A stretch of 64,000 bases of DNA from the NCBI GenBank assembly GCA_023512345.1, contig JAILZT010000003.1, positions 310,001-374,000 on the forward strand. The letters are read 5' to 3'. The stretch comes from Paenibacillus sp. (GTDB lineage: Bacteria; Bacillota; Bacilli; Paenibacillales; Paenibacillaceae). Shown here piece after piece: positions 18,660 through 28,663 of the stretch. How positions within the stretch are numbered: position 1 is the stretch's first letter; each line of letters starts with the position of its first letter. Position numbers and translations under genes: made by a program. Below the pieces are notes generated by a model. It did no database searches and was not told the origin of the DNA. It was given only the letters and a program-made list of their open reading frames with translations.

Positions 18660-19668
18660 GGGTGTGTTCCTCCTCAGTTCGTTCAGGAAAGTGAAAATTC
18701 TTATAACAAGTACATCTGACAAAATGTCCGGGAGCTACCTCATGCAGCTTCGGATCATCCTCATGCTCTGATGGTGAAATCCAAGGTGTTCGATCAGCGA
18801 AACGACAGCCCTTACGAGGCAGATTCTGCAGTGAAGGAACGATTCCCTGAATGACATGAAGTCTGGACTTCTCTTCTTTGACAGTAGGTATTGAATTCAA
18901 TAATGACCGTGTATATGGATGTTTCGCATGGGCAGTCAGTGTGTATATATCTGCTATTTCAACGATCTGTCCTGCATACATAACGGCGACGCGATCAGCC
19001 ATTTCACTGACCACACCCAAATCATGAGTAATTAAAATAATTCCTGCTTCGATATCATTCTTCAAACGTTTGATTAACTCGAGGATTTGCAACTGGATAG
19101 TCACATCTAAAGCCGTAGTTGGCTCATCCGCAATTAATAGCTTAGGCTCATTTGCAATTGCGATGGCAATAACAACCCTCTGCCTCATGCCGCCGGATAG
19201 TTCATGGGGGTATTGCTCATATGTATGTTCAGGACGGGGAATACCCACTTTTGTCAACAAATCGATGACTTTCTCTTTCCTTTGTTTCTTCGAGCGCTTG
19301 GAATCATGAAGGATTAGTGCTTCTTCAATTTGAGCTCCAATAACCATCAATGGATTTAATGCAGATAAAGGGTCTTGAAAAATCATCGACATTTCATTCC
19401 CACGCAGCTTATTTAATGAAGACGGAGACATGTTCACAGTATCCTGGCCCTTGTAATAGATGTGCCCTTCGATTCTGGCTCTGGTATGCAAGCCCATAAT
19501 CGAGAAGGCAAGAGCACTTTTCCCAGACCCGGACTCTCCTACAATAGCTAGAATCTCATTTTTCTTGACTGTCAGAGTGACATCGTCTACTGCAGCATAA
19601 TAAGCATCAGCAATTCTAAACGAAGTGGTTAAGTTTTTGATCTCCAAAAGCTCTTCTCTCAAATTCAT
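18646..19668 (-). CDS. oppD: Oligopeptide ABC transporter ATP-binding protein (OppD-like)
   Basis: A 340-residue ATPase with Walker A GESGSGKSA, signature LSGGMRQRVVIA, Walker B LLIADEP and ITHDLGVV. A C-terminal extension (about 285-330) holds the Cys-rich CRFADRTPW...VRCTCY region, which in this family binds an Fe-S cluster. It is the first gene of the operon. The start is the ATG at 19668; a GTG directly upstream is also possible. Confidence 0.93.
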   Translation of the reverse strand: MNLREELLEIKNLTTSFRIADAYYAAVDDVTLTVKKNEILAIVGESGSGKSALAFSIMGLHTRARIEGHIYYKGQDTVNMSPSSLNKLRGNEMSMIFQDPLSALNPLMVIGAQIEEALILHDSKRSKKQRKEKVIDLLTKVGIPRPEHTYEQYPHELSGGMRQRVVIAIAIANEPKLLIADEPTTALDVTIQLQILELIKRLKNDIEAGIILITHDLGVVSEMADRVAVMYAGQIVEIADIYTLTAHAKHPYTRSLLNSIPTVKEEKSRLHVIQGIVPSLQNLPRKGCRFADRTPWISPSEHEDDPKLHEVAPGHFVRCTCYKNFHFPERTEEEHTHGTT

Positions 19669-19986
19669 CACCCTAACGACCGTATTTCAAAATTCGACAT
19701 TTTAAATTAAATTTTATCAAATTTTGATATTAACCTACACCAAACGTCATAAATACTAACTTATAATAAACATCAAAATATCCTTATTCCATTATTTATG
19801 AAGAAATAGACTGGCTTAGTAGTTCATTTTAATTAACTTATGGTAAATTATCAATCTTTTTACTCAAAAAAATTTAAAGTTATGTCATTTAAAATAACAC
19901 GATAAACAAAAAAACGACCCGAAGGTCGCTTGTCACATTGCTATATTCAATTCATAACCCTTGGAACACACTAGGCTGAAGCCTTT
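19669..19986. other. AT-rich gap upstream of oppD
   Basis: About 318 bp without a convincing gene. It is strongly A/T-rich (roughly 75 percent) and must hold the opp promoter, but no single -35/-10 pair stands out. Its far end contains the rarA terminator (19908-19930). Confidence 0.6.
19908..19930 (-). terminator. rarA terminator
   Basis: Minus-strand GCGACC-UUCG-GGTCGT hairpin with a stable UUCG-type tetraloop, followed by seven U, about 57 bp past the rarA stop. Confidence 0.88.
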
Positions 19987-21291
19987 TTATTGCTCGCGTC
20001 GCAGCCCCTGATTATGGCGAATCTTAATCTCATTCCCCTGCTCTGTAGCTTGATAGAAGACACGTCGAGAAATGGCCTTAGGCAAATAATCCTGTTTCAC
20101 ATAGTGGCCAGGAAAGTCATGTGGATATTGATACCCCGCATGCCCCAACACACTTGCACCTTTGTAATGTGTATCCCGTAAATGCAGAGGAACCTCTGCC
20201 GATTTAATTTCATCAATGCTTGCCATAGCTCTGGAAATGGCCATGACAACCGCATTAGACTTCGGACTCTCTACGGCAAAAAGAATAGCCTGCACGATAT
20301 TTAGCCTCGCCTCCGGCCAACCGTTATTTCGATAGGCTTCGAGAGCACTTACAGCCTGAACCATAGCCTGTGGATTAGCAAGACCGATATCCTCACTGCT
20401 GGCTGCTATAAGTCTGCGAATGAAGGTCATCGGGTCCATCCCAAGCTTTTCCACGGCATAGAGGAACCAGAATAGCGCAGCGTCACTAGAGCCCCGGATG
20501 CTTTTATGAAAAGCGGACAATATATCATACTGCGTAGACTCGTCTGCTTTGACAATCGGCCGTCGAATAGACTCTTCTGCTACCTCCAGCGTAATATGGA
20601 TACTGCCGTCACTTGTCGGCGCTGTTGTGAGTGCAGCCAGTTCGAGCGCGTTCAGCGCACGACGGATATCACCGTTAGCCATGGTGGCGATATGCACCAA
20701 AGCCTCTTCATCTACACGAAGCTCCATAAAACCAAGCCCTTTATCCTTATCCCCCAATGCTCTTCTCATCGCAATTAGACTATGTTCGCTCGTAAGTGAC
20801 TCCAGCTGGAACAGCGTGGATCGGCTTAGAAGGGCTCCATTTACGTAGTGAAACGGATTCTCCGTGGTTGCCCCGATAAAAATAATAGTGCCTTTCTCCA
20901 CCGCAGGGAGCAGCGCATCTTGGCGGGAGCTGTTAAAACGATGGACCTCATCAAGAAATAAAATGGTCTTAGACCCGTATAGAGATTTATTGGTTTGAGC
21001 CCGCTCTATAACCTCTCTTACATCCTTAACAGAGGCTTCAACCGCGTTAAGACGGACGAACTCTGCCTGGGTATGATGAGAAATGATATGAGCGAGTGTT
21101 GTTTTGCCGCAGCCTGGAGGGCCGTATAGAAGAATTGAGGAGACCTGATCGGCCTCTATCGCTCTGCGCAGCAGCTTGCCACGTCCTATAATATGCTCCT
21201 GACCAATATATTCATCAAGGTTGACAGGGCGCATTCGGTCAGCCAGCAGCCGGCCGCCCCCTGTATCTCCGCCCAAAGAAAATAAATCCAC
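19987..21291 (-). CDS. rarA: Replication-associated recombination protein RarA (MgsA)
   Basis: A 434-residue AAA+ ATPase acting at stalled replication forks. Walker [13 protein letters not shown] is near residue 55, Walker [11 protein letters not shown] near 110, and sensor 1 ATTENPF near 140. The C-terminal tetramerisation domain contains [15 protein letters not shown]. Length is normal. In B. subtilis it is adjacent to tcdA and cymR. Here it is separated from both by extra genes (helD, NCS2, opp). Confidence 0.96.
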   Translation of the reverse strand: MDLFSLGGDTGGGRLLADRMRPVNLDEYIGQEHIIGRGKLLRRAIEADQVSSILLYGPPGCGKTTLAHIISHHTQAEFVRLNAVEASVKDVREVIERAQTNKSLYGSKTILFLDEVHRFNSSRQDALLPAVEKGTIIFIGATTENPFHYVNGALLSRSTLFQLESLTSEHSLIAMRRALGDKDKGLGFMELRVDEEALVHIATMANGDIRRALNALELAALTTAPTSDGSIHITLEVAEESIRRPIVKADESTQYDILSAFHKSIRGSSDAALFWFLYAVEKLGMDPMTFIRRLIAASSEDIGLANPQAMVQAVSALEAYRNNGWPEARLNIVQAILFAVESPKSNAVVMAISRAMASIDEIKSAEVPLHLRDTHYKGASVLGHAGYQYPHDFPGHYVKQDYLPKAISRRVFYQATEQGNEIKIRHNQGLRREQ

Positions 21292-21375
21292 AATCCCACT
21301 TCCTTGCTATATTCTGAATAATATTCAATGCAAATGCCTGTTCCTATCATAACATATCATGCCTAATCATAAAAA

Positions 21376-21413
21376 AGAGCATAGCCTCGTCAACGGGACG
21401 GGGTCCATGCTCT
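21376..21413 (-). terminator. Terminator after the CD3324-like gene
   Basis: Minus-strand hairpin GAGCATGGACCCCGTC against GACGAGGCTATGCTC, followed by six U, 15 bp past the stop of the 21428-21709 gene. Confidence 0.85.
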
Positions 21414-21427
21414 TTCTCAAATGCAAG

Positions 21428-21709
21428 CTAGTGATTCAGTGCAAGCCGCATTTTTGAGATTATTTTACGGAGACTTTCCTCCGATAAATGATATTTCTGT
21501 TGCAGCTCCGGCAAGGAGCATCCGCTCCGGTGTGAGCAGAAAATTTCCTCATTACGGCTGGCAATTTCTTTCCTTGAGCCGCTATTTTCGCCCCATCTTA
21601 CTCTTTGTTCCGTTTTTCTCGGAATGTACAACAATTCACCCTGGATGTATCCCTGAAGCTCTTCGAGCAGGCTCGGGGGGAGCACATCCTTCCCATTTAC
21701 GTAACTCAC
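21428..21709 (-). CDS. CD3324-family / Mor-like small DNA-binding protein
   Basis: A 93-residue protein beginning at a GTG with AAGGAGG upstream. The N-terminal half (YVNGKDVLPPSLLEELQGYIQGELLYIP) and the C-terminal helix-turn-helix (about 50-90, SRNEEIF then LPELQQKYHLSEESLRKII) match the pattern of short Bacillota proteins related to the Mor transcription activator. It is monocistronic, with its own terminator. Regulatory function is inferred from the fold only. Confidence 0.75.
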   Translation of the reverse strand: MSYVNGKDVLPPSLLEELQGYIQGELLYIPRKTEQRVRWGENSGSRKEIASRNEEIFCSHRSGCSLPELQQKYHLSEESLRKIISKMRLALNH

Positions 21710-21896
21710 GTTGCGTTTCCTCCTTCAACAGGTGTGTTCCTTTATATCCGCTCACAGCATTAGTAGCCATTTCCACGTCACCTGCCTCCTTCCTCAGTTT
21801 CATATTTTGGTAAAAACCGTAATTTTATTATATTAAACCCATTGGTTAGCGTCTATGTTCGAATCTCACAAAAAAAATATATATTTTATGAAATAA

Positions 21897-21985
21897 GGAG
21901 GCCTCTCGGCCTCCTCCATGTAAGCGGGTATCCGTCTTAGACGGATACCACCTCGTATACTGAAATCATTTCAATCAGCCTCCTT
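21897..21985 (-). other. Possible 10-codon peptide with stop-codon palindrome and terminator
   Basis: An ATG at 21969 follows AAGGAGG (21979-21985, 9-nt spacing) and opens the short frame MISVYEVVSV, ending in TAA at 21937-21939. A perfect 10-bp inverted repeat (GGTATCCGTC/GACGGATACC, 21927-21949) has that stop codon as its loop. A second hairpin GGAGGCC-gaga-GGCCTCC (21897-21914) with UUAUUU follows. The first residues resemble the start of holin-like type I toxins (M-x-VYE-x-x-S), but no membrane helix follows, so it is either a remnant or a leader peptide. Confidence 0.45.
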
Positions 21986-22172
21986 CCAGAAGTGTTCTTG
22001 CCCGGCCGGACACTTATTATTAAGCCATAGGTACAGTAGAGATTCAAGTTCAAAAACAATTATAACTGTTCTTCACCCTATTTCTCCCAGAACATAAATA
22101 AGGCCGGTAGGGATCGTAAAGCATGTACATCAACGGAAGGAATTTAGCATTGTAACAGTTTTATATTGTACC
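21986..22172. other. Non-coding region upstream of the short peptide
   Basis: No gene is seen. On the minus strand TTGAAC (near 22050) and TATGGC about 18 bp downstream form a weak promoter candidate for the short peptide. A stem formed by AAGTGT and ACACTT surrounds CCGGCCGG (21990-22016). No helD terminator with a U-run is evident. Confidence 0.4.
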
Positions 22173-24359
22173 TTACAACTCCTCAGGCCACCCTGCAGCA
22201 GTCTCTACCGCTAATACAGAAGCCTGCAGGTATGAAGGGAGCTTTCCGCCCTGAAGCAGCCACAGCTCGTGCAGCGCCCGTGTACAGCCCACATACATTA
22301 ACTTCGCATCCCAAGCCGTGTCGCCATAATGTTCCTGATCCGCATCCGCTATGATAACTGCGTCGAATTCCAACCCTTTGGATAAATAGAGGGGGAGTAC
22401 CGATAGTCCTCCTTTATACTCTGTCATACTGCCGTCTATCAGGTTAATGTCATCGAAATGCTCAGAGAGTTTCACATGAAGCTCTTTCGCTTCACGAAGG
22501 CTGCGTGTCAGTATAGCTACAGTACGATATTCCCGGCTGGACAGCGCCGTAAGTGCTGAGGTTAAATCCTCCATACGACCTTCTCCAACTGAAGAATCTC
22601 TGTAAGAAATCAAGCGTACCGGGTTTCCACTACGGAACACAGGTACAGCCAACAAGGGACTGCCAACTCCAGCAGATAAAATTCCATTAGCGAAATCAAT
22701 AATCTCCATGGTGGAGCGGTAGCTTCGTGTAAGGGAATGATAGGCTGTATGCTCCGGAGCGAACAAAGACTGCATTTCCTCCCAGGCATGGACCCCTTTG
22801 TAGGCATGGATCCCTTGGGATAAATCACCGAGTATGGTAAAGGAATGCCCCCGTACAAACAGATCCAGTACAGCGATTTGGAAGGGAGAGAAATCCTGAG
22901 CTTCATCGATCACGATATGATCAAATTTAATGACATCATTATTTCCGTTTAACAGATAATGAATATACAAAAGCGGAGGTAAGTCCTCTTCACGCAGATT
23001 CCCTTTTTTTAAATCTCCACGAGTTTCCTTCAAGACACTTACGGGGATGATAGCCGGTGGTTCAGCAGGCCAATCCTCTGGTGTTTTTACCGCCCGGAAA
23101 ATTTGCTTATAAATCGTCAGTGGATCATATTTAGGCCATTTACCAGAGTATGCCTTTTCACGCTGAGCCCCCATCTTCTTGCGTTCCTTAAGGATGGCTG
23201 CAGAAGAGCATTTCTTCAGCTCCATTTCAATCCAGCGGTGAATCCGTGCCATTACCCGCTCCTTGCGCTTAGCAGGAGGATAGGGGCTGTACTCTTCATT
23301 ATGCCAGTGCAGAATGGCTGACCGGCGCAGCACTGCACCTTCCCACGGTGAGAAGTCTCCGTCAGGAACAGCACTTGATTCCAGCAGCTTTACACTGGAT
23401 TCAATAATCTCCATGAGCAGTGTAGAACCTTTGAACCGCCCTGGAGTTTCATCAGTAATTTCCGGCATAGCACCAGACGGTTCGAACCAGCGGTTCAGCG
23501 TTTCAGTAGCATCCTTCTGCGCAAGCGTAAGTCCAAGTAAATTAGAAGCCCAGTCAGGGAAGGTACTTTGGGCAATATTCCCTACACCGAGCTCCGGAAG
23601 TACATCCGAAATATAATCAAGAAACATACGGTTCGGAGCAAATATAATCATTCGCTCGGCCAATACCTGTTCCTTGTACTGATAGAGTAAGTAAGCTAGA
23701 CGATGTAACGCCACCGTTGTTTTTCCACTGCCGGCAACGCCCTGAATAATCAGTGCAGTATTCTTAGCAGCACGGATAATCTTATCCTGCTCTTCTTGAA
23801 TCGTGGAGACAATATCCCGTAAGCGGTTGTCCTTATTCTCACCCAACCGATACACGAGAAATTCATCCGACACCACAGGGGCATCACTTTCCCGGTTATA
23901 CGTATCCGCTACACGCTCCAAAATTTGTTTGCGGATCACTACGTTACGTTTCAGGTATACGAGTCCTTCTATGAGCCCATCAGGAGCTTCGTAGGAGGTC
24001 GATTCCATTCCTCCAGTAAACGAATAGAACAGGCTTGCTACCGGTGCGCGCCAGTCAATTACTAGCGGACGGTCACTTACCTGTTCGCGATCTACACCGA
24101 TTTTACCAATATAAAGTGCTTTCCGATCTTCCTCATCACTGCCTTGAAAATCAAGCCGTCCAAAATAGGGCTCCTGCCTAAGCTTCGCCAGGTCTTTGCG
24201 CTTTTGATCACGAGAGGCTTCCAGTGCCTGTTCCGTAAAATCATGCCCGGTATACACCGGGGTAGCACGGAGTCTCTCAAGGACACTGTCAATCTCCGTA
24301 AGCGCTCTGTTCAGCCTGTCTTCTTCCTCTTGATAGGCACTTTGAAAGTTGTCTTCCAA
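22173..24359 (-). CDS. helD: HelD-type RNA polymerase recycling helicase-like ATPase
   Basis: A 728-residue UvrD/Rep-related protein. A coiled-coil N-terminus (1-60, YQEEEDRLNRALTEID) inserts into the RNA polymerase secondary channel in known HelD proteins. Walker A GVAGSGKT is at 207-214, a HelD-specific insert lies around 260-470, Walker B VIDEAQDF near 495, and helicase motifs SYRST and YVGCTRALHELW follow. It is a little shorter than B. subtilis HelD (774). Known members release stalled polymerase from DNA. The gene stands alone, with inverted repeats upstream (24394-24463). Confidence 0.9.
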   Translation of the reverse strand: MEDNFQSAYQEEEDRLNRALTEIDSVLERLRATPVYTGHDFTEQALEASRDQKRKDLAKLRQEPYFGRLDFQGSDEEDRKALYIGKIGVDREQVSDRPLVIDWRAPVASLFYSFTGGMESTSYEAPDGLIEGLVYLKRNVVIRKQILERVADTYNRESDAPVVSDEFLVYRLGENKDNRLRDIVSTIQEEQDKIIRAAKNTALIIQGVAGSGKTTVALHRLAYLLYQYKEQVLAERMIIFAPNRMFLDYISDVLPELGVGNIAQSTFPDWASNLLGLTLAQKDATETLNRWFEPSGAMPEITDETPGRFKGSTLLMEIIESSVKLLESSAVPDGDFSPWEGAVLRRSAILHWHNEEYSPYPPAKRKERVMARIHRWIEMELKKCSSAAILKERKKMGAQREKAYSGKWPKYDPLTIYKQIFRAVKTPEDWPAEPPAIIPVSVLKETRGDLKKGNLREEDLPPLLYIHYLLNGNNDVIKFDHIVIDEAQDFSPFQIAVLDLFVRGHSFTILGDLSQGIHAYKGVHAWEEMQSLFAPEHTAYHSLTRSYRSTMEIIDFANGILSAGVGSPLLAVPVFRSGNPVRLISYRDSSVGEGRMEDLTSALTALSSREYRTVAILTRSLREAKELHVKLSEHFDDINLIDGSMTEYKGGLSVLPLYLSKGLEFDAVIIADADQEHYGDTAWDAKLMYVGCTRALHELWLLQGGKLPSYLQASVLAVETAAGWPEEL

Positions 24360-24393
24360 TTTCAGTTACCTCCTAAAAGTTTTGTTAGCATAA

Positions 24394-24463
24394 GCTTCCG
24401 TGAATTCTCTTCGTACAAAACTCACTTCGGAAGCACAGGCATAAGTTCCCTCTTCCTTGGAAC
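24394..24463 (-). repeat. Two inverted repeats upstream of helD
   Basis: GCTTCCG (24394-24400) pairs with CGGAAGC (24428-24434), and GTTCC (24445-24449) pairs with GGAAC (24459-24463). Both lie in the presumed helD leader. Their role is unknown; neither has a U-tract. Confidence 0.4.
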
Positions 24464-24512
24464 AAAAAGGATTTTTATTGTAGCACAGAGACAAATCAAA
24501 AGCGAATAAAAG

Positions 24513-25811
24513 CTATAAAAGAGCATGCAGAACAAAATTCGCCAGAAACAGCCCAGCTATGACATATAAGGCGGTCGGAACCTCTTTACCCCGGTTCATA
24601 GCCAACTTCATAACAGGATAAGTAATGAAACCAAATGCCATCCCATCCACAATACTGTAGGTAAAAGGAATCATGACCATCACAAGAAAGGATGGAAATA
24701 CCTCTGTCATATCATTGAAATCCATCTCCCTCACGCTTTGCACCATGAGTCCGCCAATAACAATCAAGATAGGCGCAATCGCACTATCCGGCACATAAGT
24801 AAGAAGTGGAATAAACAGAAACGTAGCCGCGAACAAGAGACCCGTAACGAGTGAAGTTAAGCCTGAACGTCCGCCAGCAGCAATACCTGCGTTAGATTCT
24901 GCGGCCGCTACCACTGGGCTGCTACCGAACAGACCTGCAGCGATATTAGCCAGTGACAATGCACGCAAGCTGCTCTTGAATCGCTCTGGACGATTAGCTA
25001 GGAGTGTCTGTGAAGCGATTAGACCAATATTCTCAAATACAACAATTAGTAACAGCAGAAATACAGCTATCCAAAAAACAAGACTGAGGACACTGCTCCA
25101 GCCCATTCCCACAAAGACGTCTCCGTATCCGGTGAATACATTTCCTGATTCCAGCTTTTCCGGTACATGCCCCACTCCAAGCAAATAAGCCAAGCCCGTA
25201 CCCACTGCCATACTAATCAGCAGACCACCACGGGTCCCGCGCACAAAAAGAACCAGTGCCAGAAGCAAAGTTACACAGGAAGTAATGACTGCCGGATCAC
25301 TGAAATGTCCGATAGCTACAAAGGTTGTCCGGTGTGCAATCACAATTCCGCTCTTCTGCAGGCCAATAAACGTAAGAAACAGCCCGATACCGACTGTAAT
25401 CGCATGCTGAAGGTTATGAGGAATTGCGTCACTTAGTATACGATAAAGCGATGTGAATGCCACAATAGCAAACAACACACCTGTAACAACAACGACAGCC
25501 AATGCCTCTCTCCAGTCCAGCTTCATGGAATGTACAAGTGTGTACGAGAAAAAAGCGTTAATACCCATACCTGGGACCACGATGATCGGTGTTTTACCTC
25601 CAAAAGCCATCAATAAACAGCCGGTTATCGCTGTTAAAAGAGTCGCAACCATTCCCGCACGAAGCGGCATCCCAGCATCATGCAGGATGGCAGCATTAAC
25701 CATAACGATATATACAGAAGCAAAATAGCTCAAAATTCCCGCTGCCCATTCCCGTCTCCAATCATCTTCGGGCTCTAGACCAAGGCTATTACGCCAAAAA
25801 CTCGTGTTCAT
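24513..25811 (-). CDS. NCS2-family purine permease (AzgA/PbuG/PbuO-like)
   Basis: A polytopic transporter of 432 residues with about 12-14 membrane segments. The AzgA-type features are VPGMGINAFFSY near residue 85 and the SPVVAAAESNAGIAAGGRSG region near 300, where the Glu is a conserved substrate residue. This subgroup imports hypoxanthine, guanine or adenine with protons. The start at 25811 is preceded by GGAGG at 10 nt. It supplies bases for Apt-type salvage. I looked for a purine riboswitch upstream and found none. Confidence 0.88.
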   Translation of the reverse strand: MNTSFWRNSLGLEPEDDWRREWAAGILSYFASVYIVMVNAAILHDAGMPLRAGMVATLLTAITGCLLMAFGGKTPIIVVPGMGINAFFSYTLVHSMKLDWREALAVVVVTGVLFAIVAFTSLYRILSDAIPHNLQHAITVGIGLFLTFIGLQKSGIVIAHRTTFVAIGHFSDPAVITSCVTLLLALVLFVRGTRGGLLISMAVGTGLAYLLGVGHVPEKLESGNVFTGYGDVFVGMGWSSVLSLVFWIAVFLLLLIVVFENIGLIASQTLLANRPERFKSSLRALSLANIAAGLFGSSPVVAAAESNAGIAAGGRSGLTSLVTGLLFAATFLFIPLLTYVPDSAIAPILIVIGGLMVQSVREMDFNDMTEVFPSFLVMVMIPFTYSIVDGMAFGFITYPVMKLAMNRGKEVPTALYVIAGLFLANFVLHALL

Positions 25812-25856
25812 TATCAAAAAACCTCCACTAATATTTAAGATTCCTCTACGGATTTT

Positions 25857-25889
25857 ACCAGAATTTTTTGATCCTGCATTTATTCTGGT
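25857..25889 (-). promoter_or_regulatory. Leader hairpin upstream of the NCS2 permease
   Basis: A perfect 8-bp inverted repeat ACCAGAAT/ATTCTGGT with a 17-nt loop lies 46-78 bp upstream of the start codon. No U-tract follows. It could be an operator or an mRNA structure; the sequence does not match purine or PreQ1 aptamers. Confidence 0.35.
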
Positions 25890-25946
25890 TCTCCATAGCT
25901 ATTATGCCAATAAAATGCCTGTTCCTTGCAGTACTCCTAAAACCAT

Positions 25947-25989
25947 GAAAAAAAGGGCAAAAACAACCGGATTCCGGCCGAATGCCCTT
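25947..25989 (-). terminator. tcdA terminator
   Basis: Minus-strand stem AAGGGCA/TGCCCTT with an inner CCGGAATCCGG hairpin, followed by seven U, 24 bp past the tcdA stop. Confidence 0.82.
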
Positions 25990-26012
25990 ATGTCCATTTA
26001 ATAACCTTACAT

Positions 26013-26768
26013 TTATAAGTTGATGCCACCGGCATCCAGCAAATCACGTACCGTTACGCTGACCATGATCAAGCCGGCTACAGGAGGAACAAACGCGTTA
26101 CTCGCTGGCGGCTGCTTAGCTTTGCGTCTATCAGGTGCATTCTCAGGCACGATTTTATCCGTAACATCCTGACGCGGCTTCATCGGTACCTCGGTTGAGA
26201 ATACAACCTTCACCCCTTTTTTGATGCCTTCCTTACGCAGCTTCTGACGAATGATTCTAGCGATAGGGTCATATGAAGTCTTGGATATATCCGCTACTTG
26301 GAACCGGGTCGGGTCCATTTTATTGGCGGCTCCCATACTCGAAATCATAGGAATCCCCCGAGCCAAGCATTCTTTGATTAAATGAACCTTATAAATAATC
26401 GTATCCGAGGCATCGATTACATAATCCAACTTATATTTGAACAATTCCTCATAGGTTTCTTCGGTATAGAACATATTCAGCGCAATAGCGTCGCACTCCG
26501 GATTGATCAGCTTGACACGATCGACCATTAGATCAGCCTTCTTCTGCCCTACTGTTGTAGTGAGAGCATGGATTTGGCGGTTTACATTGGTGATGTCTAC
26601 TGAATCCTTATCAATCAAGATGATACGTCCAATACCGCTGCGGGCTAAAGCTTCTACAGCCATGCCTCCGACTCCGCCGATACCAAGTACGGCTACCGTG
26701 CTGTTCTTCATAATGTCCAGACCTTCCGGTCCAATGGCCAGCTCCGTTCGAGAGAACTGATGCAGCAT
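26013..26768 (-). CDS. tcdA: tRNA threonylcarbamoyladenosine dehydratase (ThiF/E1-like)
   Basis: A 251-residue E1-like enzyme that cyclises t6A to ct6A at position 37 of ANN-decoding tRNAs. The nucleotide-binding motif VLGIGGVGGMAVEALARSG is near residue 25, RQIHAL near 65 and VIDASDT near 115. The start at 26768 follows AAAGGAGG. It is 62 bp downstream of aspS, in the Bacillus yrvM position. Confidence 0.93.
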   Translation of the reverse strand: MLHQFSRTELAIGPEGLDIMKNSTVAVLGIGGVGGMAVEALARSGIGRIILIDKDSVDITNVNRQIHALTTTVGQKKADLMVDRVKLINPECDAIALNMFYTEETYEELFKYKLDYVIDASDTIIYKVHLIKECLARGIPMISSMGAANKMDPTRFQVADISKTSYDPIARIIRQKLRKEGIKKGVKVVFSTEVPMKPRQDVTDKIVPENAPDRRKAKQPPASNAFVPPVAGLIMVSVTVRDLLDAGGINL

Positions 26769-26830
26769 GAGGTACAACCTCCTTTTAAAAAGCATTGCCG
26801 AAGCATAATCTGCTCCGGCAGCTAAATTAT

Positions 26831-28609
26831 TTATTTCTTTTCTTTTTCAGGTTTTGGGGCGAGCTTGATATGCAGCTGCTCCAATTGTGAGTGATCTACA
26901 GCCGATGGAGCATTCATCAACAGATCAGTTGCGCTCGCTGTTTTCGGGAATGCTATCGTTTCACGAAGATTCGTACGGCCTGTCAACAACATCACAAGAC
27001 GATCGAAGCCGAAGGCGATACCACCGTGCGGAGGCGTTCCATATTCGAATGCATCCATCAAATAGCCGAATTTTTCGTAAGCAACTTCTGGTGAGAAGCC
27101 CAGTGCTTCGAACATTTTTTCTTGGACATCACGTTTGTATATCCGCATGGAGCCACCGCCAACCTCGTAACCATTCAGAACGATATCGTAGGCCTGGGCA
27201 CGAATGGCACCTGGATCTGTATCAAACAAGTGCAGATCCTCTTCACGTGGACGAGTGAAGGGATGGTGCTCGGCAACATAACGTTTTTGATCTTCGTCGT
27301 AGCCGAGCAGCGGGAAGTCTGTTACCCATGCAAATTTGAACACATTATCGTCTATCAATCCCAACTGACGACCAATTTTTAGACGAAGAGCTCCAAGAAC
27401 ATCAGCTACAACTTTTTTATTATCAGCGGAGAACAACAATAGATCGCCTTCTTCAGCGCCTGTACGTTCCTTAACCGCAGCAATCTCTTCTTCGGAGAAG
27501 AATTTAACAATCGGCCCTTTGAACTCGCCGTCCTTCACTTGGATCCAAGCCAAGCCCTTCGCACCATAACGAGCAGCATAAGGTCCAAGATCATCGATTT
27601 CTTTACGTGTCCATGTGCCGCAGCCTTTAGCGTTCAAGCACTTAACTTCGCCGCCTTTTTCGATGACAGAAGCAAATACCTTCACTCCGCTGGTCGCAAC
27701 GATGTCATTCATCTCCACAAGCTCAAGACCAAACCGCAGGTCTGGCTTATCGGAACCGTACTTACCAATAGCATCAGCATAGGTTAAGCGTTGGAAAGGT
27801 AAAGAAATATCTGCACCCACTGTTTCTTTGAACAAGCGCTGCATCAGTTTCTCCATCATGCCCAGCAGATCATCCTGAGACATAAAGGAGGTCTCGATGT
27901 CGACTTGAGTAAATTCAGGCTGACGGTCAGCACGCAGATCTTCATCGCGGAAGCAGCGAGCAATCTGGTAGTAACGCTCTAAGCCACTTACCATAAGAAG
28001 TTGCTTGTAGATTTGTGGAGATTGTGGGAGTGCAAAGAATTCACCTTCATGCACTCGGCTTGGGACAAGATAGTCACGAGCGCCTTCTGGCGAGCTTTTA
28101 GTCAAGATTGGAGTTTCTACATCGATAAAACCTTCACTGTCCAGAAAATCACGGAAAATTTTTGAGGCTTTTGAGCGCAGTAGCAACGTTTTTTGCATTT
28201 CCGGACGTCTCAGGTCCAGGTAACGGTATTTAAGTCGCAGGGATTCGTCTACTTCCAGACCATCTTCTATGAAAAACGGTGGAGTTTTAGCTGCGTTAAG
28301 GACTTCAATTTCAGTAATTTGAATTTCGATTTCTCCTGTTGGCAAATTGCGGTTCACAGTTTCTGCATCGCGTTTTACAACCTTACCAGTAACAGCCAGT
28401 ACATATTCACTGCGTACTTTATCAGCGATTTGTAAGGCTTCGCCGGAATAATCAGGATTAAATACGATTTGGACAATGCCGCTCCGATCGCGAAGATCAA
28501 TGAATAGCACGCCCCCAAGGTCGCGGCGGGTTTGAACCCAACCATTTAAGACTACAGTTTCTCCAATATTGTCTAACGTTAATTGACCACAATGATGACT
28601 GCGTTGCAT
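26831..28609 (-). CDS. aspS: Aspartyl-tRNA synthetase
   Basis: A class IIb synthetase of 592 residues. The N-terminal OB-fold anticodon-binding domain (1-110) contains [12 protein letters not shown]. Class II motifs follow: motif 2 with [16 protein letters not shown] near 217 and motif 3 with [11 protein letters not shown] near 540. The bacterial GAD insertion is present around 300-420. It is 54 bp after hisS and shares the T-box leader. Its length is normal for the bacterial type; whether it discriminates tRNA-Asn cannot be judged. Confidence 0.98.
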   Translation of the reverse strand: MQRSHHCGQLTLDNIGETVVLNGWVQTRRDLGGVLFIDLRDRSGIVQIVFNPDYSGEALQIADKVRSEYVLAVTGKVVKRDAETVNRNLPTGEIEIQITEIEVLNAAKTPPFFIEDGLEVDESLRLKYRYLDLRRPEMQKTLLLRSKASKIFRDFLDSEGFIDVETPILTKSSPEGARDYLVPSRVHEGEFFALPQSPQIYKQLLMVSGLERYYQIARCFRDEDLRADRQPEFTQVDIETSFMSQDDLLGMMEKLMQRLFKETVGADISLPFQRLTYADAIGKYGSDKPDLRFGLELVEMNDIVATSGVKVFASVIEKGGEVKCLNAKGCGTWTRKEIDDLGPYAARYGAKGLAWIQVKDGEFKGPIVKFFSEEEIAAVKERTGAEEGDLLLFSADNKKVVADVLGALRLKIGRQLGLIDDNVFKFAWVTDFPLLGYDEDQKRYVAEHHPFTRPREEDLHLFDTDPGAIRAQAYDIVLNGYEVGGGSMRIYKRDVQEKMFEALGFSPEVAYEKFGYLMDAFEYGTPPHGGIAFGFDRLVMLLTGRTNLRETIAFPKTASATDLLMNAPSAVDHSQLEQLHIKLAPKPEKEKK

Positions 28610-28663
28610 AATTTATCATTCCCTTTCAAGGTTAAAATATCTCGTTCATTCGTAGGACTTCCG

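Noticed and set aside
21890..22172. 6S RNA next to rarA, as in Bacillus near aspS/yrvM
   Set aside because: The region does not fold into a long rod with a central bubble; it has hairpins and a short ORF instead.
25812..25946. Possible purine or PreQ1 riboswitch upstream of the NCS2 permease
   Set aside because: Neither the conserved purine loop residues nor the PreQ1 core is present; only a simple 8-bp hairpin is seen.
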